Shown: piece by piece, positions 23,223 through 30,544 of the stretch
How positions within the stretch are numbered: position 1 is the stretch's first letter
Layout: each line of letters begins with the position of its first letter
The notes under the pieces: generated by a model
What the model was told of the DNA's origin: nothing
Database searches by the model: none
The model's input: the letters and a program-made list of their open reading frames with translations, nothing else
Assembly (NCBI GenBank): GCA_002387845.1
Contig: DGLB01000042.1
Location: 1-49,037 of the forward strand
From: Stenotrophomonas maltophilia
Lineage (GTDB): Bacteria > Pseudomonadota > Gammaproteobacteria > Xanthomonadales > Xanthomonadaceae
DNA length: 49,037 bases
Reading direction: 5' to 3'
Position numbers and translations under genes: made by a program

Positions 23223-23360
23223 CAGCCGGGCAAGCCCGGCTCTACGTCATGAGGCCGGATGCAACCCGGCGGCGGATCATGGGGCCGGATGCAACCCGGC
23301 AGCGGATCATGGGGCCGGATGCAACCCGGCGGCGGATGTAGTGCCGGGCCATGCCCGGCA
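23223..23360. repeat. REP elements flanking three 30-bp tandem units
   Basis: An inverted REP (23223-23245, ending GGCTCTAC) and a forward one (23338-23360, starting GTAGTGCCGGGC) bracket three 30-bp direct repeats at 23251-23280, 23281-23310 and 23311-23340. Each has the core GGCCGGATGCAACCCGGC, itself a small palindrome. The block separates the phosphatase operon from ppa. Confidence 0.85.
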
Positions 23361-23379
23361 AACGTCATCCCGGCAGGCG

Positions 23380-24756
23380 TTACTCCCAGCAACGGTCGGC
23401 GCGGCCCTTCAGGGTCTGGTCGCGCGCGCAGTCGCGGGGGGCGATGCGGCCTTCAGTGAGTTCGGTCTTGCGCTTGCTGCCATCGGCCTGGCGGTCCAGG
23501 CTGAAGCCGTCGTACAGCCGGCCGGTGACGGTACGTGCTTCGTACCGCAGGTGCTGTGGATCGATCGTGAGCACCTGGAACAACTGGGTGTCTTCGCCGA
23601 CCGGAGCCATGGTCGCCCTCGCCTCGTCAGACAGCCGGTACTGCTTCGGCCCCGCCACGGTGACCACGTACTGCGGAGTGGCCTGCTGGCCTTCGCCCCG
23701 ACGACCATAGGTGTGGTCGTGCCCCTGCAGCACCAGATCCACCTTGTGCTTCAACACCACCGGCAGGATGTGCTCGCGCAGCGCGGTGTTCTCGCGGCCT
23801 TCGCGCGGCGAGTAGAACGGCTGGTGCAGCAGCACGATGGTCCAACGCCGGGTATTCCCGGCCAGCACGCCGTCCAGCCATGTCGCCTGTGCCCGGGCGG
23901 TGTCCAGGTCCAGCGCGGAGGTCCCATCCAGCACCACGAAACGCGCCCCCTGGTAGTCAAACCAGTACGTGCTGGTAGCCGCGGCGGCACTGCCATTGCG
24001 CGGCAGCGCGAAGGTCACCGGCCAGTGCCTGCCGAGCACACGTCGCTCCTGCGGGGTGTCCTCGAACTCCTCGAAGTACTCATGGTTGCCGATCGCCGGG
24101 GCCACCGCGGTTTCCTGCGGCAGCCAGCCGGCAGCGGCGAACCACTCGCCCCACTCGCTGTCGTCCTCACCGTCACCGCCGCTGACCAGGTCACCGGCGA
24201 ACAGGCTCAGGCGCGCTTCCGGCGCGGCCTTGAGGCCGGCACGCAGCACGCGCGAGACGTGGCTGAGGTTCTTGTTCTGGGTGTCGCCGAAGTACAGCAC
24301 GGTCAGCGGCTGCTCGGCGCTGCCGGCGGTGCGCAGCTGGTTCCAGGCACTCCAGGTGTCCCTGCCCTGCACGCGCCACAGGTACAGCGTGTCCGGGGCC
24401 AGCCCGGTGACGTCGGCACGGTGGTGATGCGAATTGCCATTTTCGGTCTGCAGCGCCGCCGTCGTCGCCGTCACCCGGGTGACCTTGCCGACATCCGGCG
24501 AGTCACCGGCCACCACCCACTCCAGCAACGGGGTGCTGACCGTTGCATCCGTACGCCAGGCCACGCCGAAACCATGCGCGGCGTCCTGCGCGGGCGAGGC
24601 GACGATACGGTCCGGGAAGCCGGTTGCCGCGTAATGCCGGTTGCCGGCCGGCACCTGGGTATTGGGTTCCACCTGGGTGGCGGTCTTCGCGCTGACCGCC
24701 CCGCTGCACAACAGCAGCGCCAGGGTCAGCGCCTTCAAACACGCACGCACACACAT
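23380..24756 (-). CDS. Exported purple-acid-phosphatase-like metallophosphoesterase
   Basis: 458 residues from ATG 24756, which overlaps the phytase stop by one base (TGATG). The signal peptide covers residues 1-23 (ALTLALLLCSGAVSA). An N-terminal fibronectin/PAP-N-like beta domain (about 40-140, ending DVTGLAPDTLYLWRVQG) precedes the metallophosphoesterase domain. Its motifs are complete: YFGDTQN, FAGDLVSGG, IGNHEY, LLHQPFYS and LQGHDHTYGR, supplying the Asp, Asn and His ligands of the binuclear centre. It would release phosphate from phosphomonoesters in the periplasm, completing dephosphorylation begun by the phytase. Confidence 0.9.
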   Translation of the reverse strand: MCVRACLKALTLALLLCSGAVSAKTATQVEPNTQVPAGNRHYAATGFPDRIVASPAQDAAHGFGVAWRTDATVSTPLLEWVVAGDSPDVGKVTRVTATTAALQTENGNSHHHRADVTGLAPDTLYLWRVQGRDTWSAWNQLRTAGSAEQPLTVLYFGDTQNKNLSHVSRVLRAGLKAAPEARLSLFAGDLVSGGDGEDDSEWGEWFAAAGWLPQETAVAPAIGNHEYFEEFEDTPQERRVLGRHWPVTFALPRNGSAAAATSTYWFDYQGARFVVLDGTSALDLDTARAQATWLDGVLAGNTRRWTIVLLHQPFYSPREGRENTALREHILPVVLKHKVDLVLQGHDHTYGRRGEGQQATPQYVVTVAGPKQYRLSDEARATMAPVGEDTQLFQVLTIDPQHLRYEARTVTGRLYDGFSLDRQADGSKRKTELTEGRIAPRDCARDQTLKGRADRCWE

Positions 24757-25868
24757 CACTTCGCACACTCCAACGGCAGCGACAGCTGCTTGGCCACGCT
24801 GGTCCAATCGAACGCGACCACGCCCTGGTCGTCATGCACGGCATACAGCGCGCCGTGTGGGAAACGTGGCGAAGCGCTCTGGTCCATCCAGATACCATCG
24901 GTGTTGGCGACGGTGTTGCCCTGGAACGCGCCCACATGCTTGAGCGTGTGGCGGTCGAACAGGTGGAACACGCTGCGCTGCTTGCCCTGCTCGGTGGTGA
25001 TCCACCAGCCGTCCTTGCCGCAGGTGCGCAGCATCACGCCTTCGGCCTGGGCCTTGAAGGCGTCACGGCCAAAGGTGGTACCGGTGAATCTGCCTTCCAG
25101 CGTGTACACCTTGAACTCGCTGGCGTAGGTCTCGTCTTCTTCAGCGATCAGCAGGCGGTCATTGGCGGGGTCACCCCAGATCGACTCGACCACGCGCAGG
25201 GCACCGGCCTCGGAGGTGTCGCCGATGCTGGCAACCAGGCGGGCCTCTGCCTTGCCATCGACCACCTTCAGCGTATACCTGCGCACGCGCTTGTCCAGCT
25301 CGGCCAGCGGCGGCAGGATGTCGTTGCCCTGTGCGTCCTCACCGGCGTCATAGGAGTCGGTCACGTACACGTCAAAGCCATCGGCCTGCTTGTTGACCCA
25401 CAGCCCGTACGGCTTGCGCAGGTCTTCGGCGGCAAACGTGCCCAGCGGCTTGAAATCCGGCAGCTGCAGCACCTGCACGCGGTGGTTGTCACGCTCCACG
25501 ATCAGCACCAGGTCATCGACCACGGCAATGCCGTTGGGGCGATCAAACTGGCCCGGGGCGGTGCCCAGGCTGCCGACATCACGCAGGTGCGCGCCGGTCT
25601 GCCCGTCATAGACCACCAGCTTGTCGGTGGCTTTGGCGGTGGCGATCAGCCACACCTGCCTTTCGGGCGTGGTCCAGCTGGCCGGCGAGTCGATGTTGTC
25701 GTCCGGCGTCATCGGGGTCTGGAAGGCCTCGGCCACGGTGGCCACGCTGCGGCCGGTGGTCGCGGCGGCCGCATCCACCGCCGGGGTGCCGGGGGTGGGT
25801 GCAGCGGCCGGCGTGCAGCCGGCCAGCAGGGCCAACGACAGCAGGCTCAGAACGGGAAGCGAGCGCAT
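24756..25868 (-). CDS. Beta-propeller 3-phytase lipoprotein
   Basis: 370 residues from ATG 25868, whose A is shared with the receptor TGA; a GTG one codon upstream is the alternative. The leader ends in a lipobox (LALLAGC). The body is a six-bladed beta-propeller phytase: DRPNGIAVVDDLVLIVERDN, GLWVNKQADGFDVYVTDSYD, ESIWGDPANDRLLIAEEDET and VANTDGIWMD carry the acidic residues that bind calcium and phytate in this family. It removes phosphates from inositol hexakisphosphate outside or at the outer membrane. It sits between a TonB-dependent receptor and a phosphatase with 1-base overlaps on both sides. Confidence 0.92.
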   Translation of the reverse strand: MRSLPVLSLLSLALLAGCTPAAAPTPGTPAVDAAAATTGRSVATVAEAFQTPMTPDDNIDSPASWTTPERQVWLIATAKATDKLVVYDGQTGAHLRDVGSLGTAPGQFDRPNGIAVVDDLVLIVERDNHRVQVLQLPDFKPLGTFAAEDLRKPYGLWVNKQADGFDVYVTDSYDAGEDAQGNDILPPLAELDKRVRRYTLKVVDGKAEARLVASIGDTSEAGALRVVESIWGDPANDRLLIAEEDETYASEFKVYTLEGRFTGTTFGRDAFKAQAEGVMLRTCGKDGWWITTEQGKQRSVFHLFDRHTLKHVGAFQGNTVANTDGIWMDQSASPRFPHGALYAVHDDQGVVAFDWTSVAKQLSLPLECAK

Positions 25869-28411
25869 CACAGCTGCACCTTGAAGCCGAGTGCGTAGGT
25901 TCGACCGTACTCTTCGTTCTGCAGGGTGCGCGAGCGCACGCCCTGGTACAGTTCCAGCGGCTTGTCCAGCAGGTTCTGGGCTTCGAAGTACACGCTCACA
26001 TGGGCGGTGAGCTTGTAGTCCAGGCTGAAGTCGAGCTGGGTGTTGGGGGCCACGTAGATGTCGAAGGCGCGGCTGTCGCCGAGCGTATCGAGATACTCGC
26101 TGCGGTACACCGCCGCAAGACGGGTACTGAAACCGGCCTTTTCATAGCCGACATGCGCGCTGTACACGTGCTTGGAGGCACGCGGCAGGGTGAAATCGTC
26201 GCCTTCACGATCCTCCAGGCCCGGATTGAAATCGGTGTCCAGCCAGGTGCCGCTGGCACCGACCAGCAGGCCGTCCCAGCCAGCCGGCAGGAAGCTCAGC
26301 TGCTGCTGCCAGTTGAATTCGGCGCCGAACACCTTGGCCTTGTCGCCGTTGATCACGCGGGTAACCTCGAAGTCCGGGTAGGCAGGATCGTCGTTGCTGA
26401 CCGTGTTGACGATATAACCGTCGATCGACTTGTGGAACAGGCCCAGCGAGACGATGCCGGTGCTGCCGATGTAGCGCTCCATCGACAGGTCGATGTTCTT
26501 CGATTCGTACGGATCCAGGTCCGGGTTGCCCAGGCGGACTTCCTCGTCACCGCGGTTGTAGCCGATGCGCGGTGCAGCGTCACCGAACGAGGGACGCGAC
26601 ACCGTCTTGTTGGCGGCCGCGCGCAGCACCCAGTCACTGCCCGCGTCGTAACGCAGGTGCAGGCCCGGTAGCACGTTGGTGTAGCTCTTGTCCGAGCTGA
26701 CCGGGGTGACCGTGTAGCTGCGGCCGTTGCTGGCCACGTCGATGCTGTTGCCGGTGGCCTTGACCTGGGTGTTCTCCACGCGCACGCCGCCGATCACGCG
26801 CAGCGAGCCGATGTCCCACGTGCCCATGGCGTAGCTGGCGAAGATGTCTTCGCTGGCGGTGTAGTCTTCTTCCAGCGAGGTCATCGCGTTGCCACCGACG
26901 TCCTGCGGACGGGCGCTGTACTGGCTGCCGAACTGCGACCAGTAGCGGCGCATCGCGGCCGAGCTCATGCCCTGCCCCAGGCTGCCGCCACGGTGTTCCG
27001 GCGTGGTGGTGGTCCAGTCGGACAGCGCGATGTCGGGGCCGACGCGCAGTTCGTTCTCGTCGATGTTCACATCGCGGTCGCGCCAGCGGCCAAGCAGGCC
27101 GAACTTGTAGCTCGAATGGTCAGCATCGAAGCGCACGTTGATCTGCGCGCTGCGTTCTTCGTCGTTGACCTGCTTGGGCGACAGCACCACGCGATCGAAA
27201 TCGTAGTTGCCGTTGTCCATCCAGCTGGCATCGGTCAGCGTGTAGCGCGGAATGCCGGAGTTCTGGTCAACCGTGGCCCCGAGGTCATCGCCGTTGTACT
27301 CGAAGCGCGCTTCCATTTCGTCGTTGACGCGCTCTTCGGTACGGGTGTAACCGACCTTGTAATCGACCACCGCGTTGGTCAGGCGGTTCTCACCGCCCAG
27401 GCTGGCGGCGAAGGTGTTTTCCTTCTTGGTGCGGTAGCGCATGCGCTTCTGGATGGCGTCGGCCGGCAGCTCATCCACGCGGTACTGGTTGCCGCCCAGC
27501 GCCGTGACCTCCCCGTCGCCGAAGTTGAAAATGGTGCGCTGGCGGGTTTCCGCGTCGTCGAACTGGCTGTACAGGGTACGCAGGTAATAGCTGTTGCCTT
27601 CGCTGGGACGCCAGTCGAAGTTGAGGTTGGCACCGACACGCTTGCGTTCGATCTCGTACTTGCGGTGCTGCACGCTGATGGGGAACAGTTCACCCTCGTC
27701 CAGGCCGTCCACTTCGTCGTACTCGACTTCGGTGTTGTCCGACTCGAACCTGCGGTTCTGGTAGTTCACGCCCAGCGCCACCCCGAAGGTGTCGGCGAAC
27801 ACGTCGCTGTAGTTGAACGCCGCCTTCGGGCTGGTGTGGCCGGACAGCTGCTGGTGGCTGCCTTCGATCTTGCCGCGCAGGCTTCGACCGTCACGGTCGA
27901 ACGCCGAGGCGGACTCGACCAGGATGGCACCGCCGATGGCGTCGCCCGGCATGTCCGGGGTCGGCGACTTGACCACGCGCAGGCGCTCGGTCGAATCGGA
28001 CGGAATCACGTCCAGCGGCGCGGCACGGCTGGAATCCTCCGGGGTGCCGATGGCGATGCCGTCGACGCTGACGCTGTTGAGGTTGGCGTCCAGGCCACGC
28101 ACCACGACGAAGCGGCCTTCGCCCTGGTCACGGGTGACGCTGACGCCCGGCAGGCGCTGCAGCGACTCGGCCACGTTCTTGTCCGGGTACACGCCCAGCG
28201 CGTCGGACGACACCGCGTCTTCAATCGCGTCGCTGCCGCGCTTGAGGTCCACCGCGCGGGTCTGCGACTCCAGCTGCGGACGGACCTCGATGCGGTCCAG
28301 GTCGGTGGCGTTGCCCGTGGCGGCAACGTCGCCGGCAGCCAGCGCGGGGGGGGGGGACATGACCAGCAACGACAGGCTGATGGCCAGCCCCAACGGCGAT
28401 TTGTTCTGCAC
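25868..28411 (-). CDS. TonB-dependent outer membrane receptor of the phytase operon
   Basis: About 847 residues if translation starts at GTG 28411; the frame stays open to 28651 but only this region begins a signal peptide (SPLGLAISLSLLVM, then PALAA). A plug domain covers about 40-180 (SDALGVYPDKNVAESLQRLPG, VVRGLDANLNSVSVDG, GGAILVES) and a 22-strand barrel follows with typical aromatic-rich strands and a long loop region. It ends GRTYALGFKVQL. It imports a substrate with TonB energy; linkage to phytase and phosphatase suggests phytate or its breakdown products. An 11-C run lies in the signal-peptide codons, so expression may be phase-variable. The exact start is uncertain. Confidence 0.9.
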   Translation of the reverse strand: MQNKSPLGLAISLSLLVMSPPPALAAGDVAATGNATDLDRIEVRPQLESQTRAVDLKRGSDAIEDAVSSDALGVYPDKNVAESLQRLPGVSVTRDQGEGRFVVVRGLDANLNSVSVDGIAIGTPEDSSRAAPLDVIPSDSTERLRVVKSPTPDMPGDAIGGAILVESASAFDRDGRSLRGKIEGSHQQLSGHTSPKAAFNYSDVFADTFGVALGVNYQNRRFESDNTEVEYDEVDGLDEGELFPISVQHRKYEIERKRVGANLNFDWRPSEGNSYYLRTLYSQFDDAETRQRTIFNFGDGEVTALGGNQYRVDELPADAIQKRMRYRTKKENTFAASLGGENRLTNAVVDYKVGYTRTEERVNDEMEARFEYNGDDLGATVDQNSGIPRYTLTDASWMDNGNYDFDRVVLSPKQVNDEERSAQINVRFDADHSSYKFGLLGRWRDRDVNIDENELRVGPDIALSDWTTTTPEHRGGSLGQGMSSAAMRRYWSQFGSQYSARPQDVGGNAMTSLEEDYTASEDIFASYAMGTWDIGSLRVIGGVRVENTQVKATGNSIDVASNGRSYTVTPVSSDKSYTNVLPGLHLRYDAGSDWVLRAAANKTVSRPSFGDAAPRIGYNRGDEEVRLGNPDLDPYESKNIDLSMERYIGSTGIVSLGLFHKSIDGYIVNTVSNDDPAYPDFEVTRVINGDKAKVFGAEFNWQQQLSFLPAGWDGLLVGASGTWLDTDFNPGLEDREGDDFTLPRASKHVYSAHVGYEKAGFSTRLAAVYRSEYLDTLGDSRAFDIYVAPNTQLDFSLDYKLTAHVSVYFEAQNLLDKPLELYQGVRSRTLQNEEYGRTYALGFKVQL
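28346..28356 (-). repeat. 11-cytosine homopolymer in the receptor signal peptide
   Basis: On the coding strand ATGTCC is followed by nine more C before GCGCTG, encoding Met-Ser-Pro-Pro-Pro-Ala-Leu. At 11 C the signal peptide is in frame with the receptor; gain or loss of one base would shift the frame. Confidence 0.9.
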
Positions 28412-28462
28412 GGGAAGTCCCAACGGTGTAAAGATTGGGTCAGCACGGTATGTCCGGCAGGT

Positions 28463-28483
28463 TTCATGAACGTGACATTCATG
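28463..28483. promoter_or_regulatory. Inverted repeat upstream of the receptor operon
   Basis: CATGAA (28465-28470) and TTCATG (28478-28483) are inverted around a 7-bp spacer, overlapping TTCATGAA at 28463-28470. The site is about 50 bases upstream of the receptor start, in the divergent gap with upp. TGTCACG and TGAAACC 11 bases apart on the minus strand resemble a degenerate Pho box, but the match is weak. Confidence 0.35.
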
Positions 28484-28553
28484 CGCAAGGTTTGGAGGAT
28501 TGCGACGCCGGTTCGCTAAAATGGCACTCTCCCTGCCCCTGGTGCCCCCTGTC

Positions 28554-29189
28554 ATGAAAATCGTCGAAGTCCGCCACCCGCTGGTGCAGCACAAGATCGG
28601 CCTGATGCGCGACGCGTCCCTGAGCACCAAGGATTTCCGCGAACTGGCCAACGAACTGGGCGAACTGCTGGCCTACGAGGCCACCGCCGACCTGGAAACC
28701 GAAGCCCACACGATGGCCGGCTGGGCCGGTCCGGTGACCGTGCAGCGCATTGCCGGGGCCAAGATCACCCTGGTGCCGATCCTGCGCGCCGGGTTGGGCA
28801 TGCTGGGCGGCGTGCTGTCGCTGATCCCCGCGGCCCGCGTCAGCGTGGTCGGCCTGCAGCGCGATGAAGAAACCCTGCAGCCGGTGCCCTATTTCGAGCG
28901 CCTGACCGGCCGCCTGGAAGAGCGCGACGCGCTGATCCTGGACCCCATGCTGGCCACCGGCGGCACCCTGATCGCCACCATCGACATGCTCAAGCGTGCC
29001 GGTGCGCGCCGGATCAAGGGCATCTTCCTGGTCGCCGCGCCCGAGGGCATTGCGGCCGTGCAGGCCGCGCACCCGGACGTGGAGATCTACACCGCCGCCA
29101 TTGATGCGCAGCTCAATGACAAGGGCTACATCCTGCCGGGCCTGGGCGATGCGGGCGACCGCATTTTCGGCACGCGCGTGGTGGGATGA
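28554..29189 (+). CDS. upp: Uracil phosphoribosyltransferase
   Basis: 211 residues from ATG 28554, chosen because MKIVEVRHPLVQHKIGLMRD is the conserved start of the family. It converts uracil and PRPP to UMP in pyrimidine salvage. The PRPP loop LILDPMLATGGTLIATIDML is present, as are ILRAGLGMLGG, the uracil-binding segment near the C-terminus (KGYILPGLGDAGDRIFGT) and RDEETLQPVPYFERL. Length and motifs match the 208-residue E. coli enzyme. No strong SD is seen. It diverges from the phytase receptor operon. Confidence 0.97.
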   Translation: MKIVEVRHPLVQHKIGLMRDASLSTKDFRELANELGELLAYEATADLETEAHTMAGWAGPVTVQRIAGAKITLVPILRAGLGMLGGVLSLIPAARVSVVGLQRDEETLQPVPYFERLTGRLEERDALILDPMLATGGTLIATIDMLKRAGARRIKGIFLVAAPEGIAAVQAAHPDVEIYTAAIDAQLNDKGYILPGLGDAGDRIFGTRVVG

Positions 29190-29200
29190 AGGATCCCCGG

Positions 29201-29219
29201 GGACACGCCATGCGTGTCC
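29201..29219 (+). terminator. Hairpin downstream of upp
   Basis: GGACACGC/GCGTGTCC with a CAT loop forms a perfect 8-bp stem 11 bases past the upp stop. No T tract follows, so it may be a REP-like RNA stabiliser rather than an intrinsic terminator. A similar hairpin lies at 47750-47768. Confidence 0.5.
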
Positions 29220-29298
29220 TCGCGGCAGCCTGATTCACGCGACATGAACAGGCCCGGGAAGAAGCTCCCCGCACATCCCTCCTGCGTGGAGCCCTGCC

Positions 29299-29574
29299 AT
29301 GAAGACTGTCACCGTACTGGTTTGTCTTGCATTGATCGGCACCCCCGTATTCGCGCATGCCGAAACCGCCCAGCAGCAGCGAATGGCCGAGTGTTCGGCG
29401 AAGAACAAGGGCAAAAAAGGCGATGACTACAAGGCCGCGCAGAAAGCGTGCCTGAGTGGCAAGGCGACCACACCGCAGGACCGGATGAAGCAGTGCAATG
29501 CGGATGCCGGCGCGAAGCAGTTGAAGGGGGATGCGCGGAAGACGTTCATGAGCAGCTGCCTGAAGGCCGCTTGA
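29299..29574 (+). CDS. psiF: PsiF-repeat exported protein
   Basis: 91 residues with a signal peptide (MKTVTVLVCLALIGTPVFA and HA) and two PsiF repeats: QQRMAECSAKNKGKKGDDYK...CLSG at about 25-54 and QDRMKQCNADAGAKQLKGDA...CLK at about 60-89. Each contributes two cysteines. PsiF is a phosphate-starvation-inducible protein of unknown function in E. coli. A link to phosphate here is supported by the neighbouring phytase operon, although upp lies between. A single gene with upp upstream on the same strand. Confidence 0.88.
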   Translation: MKTVTVLVCLALIGTPVFAHAETAQQQRMAECSAKNKGKKGDDYKAAQKACLSGKATTPQDRMKQCNADAGAKQLKGDARKTFMSSCLKAA

Positions 29575-29581
29575 TGCTGCA

Positions 29582-30469
29582 TCACGCCAACGCGCGTGCC
29601 TTCAACTCACCCAGCTCGTGCGCGGTGGCAAACCGCCCCTTGTCATCGCGCACCACCTGCGCCAACGCCACCTGCGGGTCGTGGGTAAAGAACAGGTGCA
29701 CGTTGCGCGCCAGCTTGTCTTCCAGGAAGCGGCGCTTCTCGTCGATCAGCAGCTCCGCATTGCGGTCGTAGCCCATCGTGATCGGCACATGCACCCATGA
29801 GCGCCCGGGAATGAGATCGGCACAGAACACCACCCCACCGCGCGGCTGGCCATCGACCTGCTCCGGCCCGACGATCTCGGCCAGCATCAGGCCCGGCGTG
29901 TGCCCATCGCTGAAGCTGAAACGCACGCTCTGCCCCAGCGCTTTCGAGTAAGGCCCTTCGACAATCTCCAGCCGACCACTGTCTCGCAGCAGCTGCGGCA
30001 GCTCCGGAATGAAACTGGCGCGATCACGCGGATGCGGCTGCAGCGCACGCGCCCAGTGTTCCGCACCCACCAGGAAGGTCGCATTCGGGAACAACAGCTC
30101 CAACTCACGCCCTTCGCTCCACGGGGCCAGCAGCCCGCCCGCGTGATCGAAGTGCAGATGGCTCAGCACCACCACGTCGATGTCTTCATGCTCGAAGCCG
30201 GCCTCGCGCAGCGATTCGATCAGCACATGCCGCGATTCCTGCACGCCGTAACGGTCGCGCAGTTTCGGTTCGAAGAACGCACCGATCCCGGTTTCAAACA
30301 GCACCGTCTTGCCCGCCAGCGGGCTGGCCAGCAGCGCGCGGCAGGCCAGCTCGATCCGGTTGAGATCGTCCGGCACCGCCCATTTTTCCCACACCGCGCG
30401 CGGCGCATTGCCGAACATCGCGCCGCCATCGAGCTTCTGTGAGTTACCGCGGATCGACCATAGTTTCAT
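29582..30469 (-). CDS. Metallo-beta-lactamase-fold hydrolase
   Basis: 295 residues. The metal signature SHLHFDHAGG gives His104, His106, Asp108 and His109; later ligands are likely His195 in DGHTPG and Asp in FCADLIPG, with a terminal His in FFTHDP. This is a complete dinuclear MBL core without a signal peptide, so cytoplasmic. It resembles the lactonase/YtnP-like subgroup, which includes quorum-signal lactonases, but many other hydrolases share these motifs and the substrate is open. Single gene converging on psiF, with only 7 bases between the stop codons. Confidence 0.88.
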   Translation of the reverse strand: MKLWSIRGNSQKLDGGAMFGNAPRAVWEKWAVPDDLNRIELACRALLASPLAGKTVLFETGIGAFFEPKLRDRYGVQESRHVLIESLREAGFEHEDIDVVVLSHLHFDHAGGLLAPWSEGRELELLFPNATFLVGAEHWARALQPHPRDRASFIPELPQLLRDSGRLEIVEGPYSKALGQSVRFSFSDGHTPGLMLAEIVGPEQVDGQPRGGVVFCADLIPGRSWVHVPITMGYDRNAELLIDEKRRFLEDKLARNVHLFFTHDPQVALAQVVRDDKGRFATAHELGELKARALA

Positions 30470-30544
30470 GGGTAAATTATCCGGCGGCGCGCGTTAATAA
30501 TTCGATAGCCGTGGCGGGATGGAGTGGTCCATGCAATCGGGCGA

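Noticed and set aside
23207..23392. N-terminal extension of the pyrophosphatase through the tandem repeat
   Set aside because: The repeat is simply open in this frame. The ATG at 23206 has an SD and starts a signal peptide, which the extension would bury.
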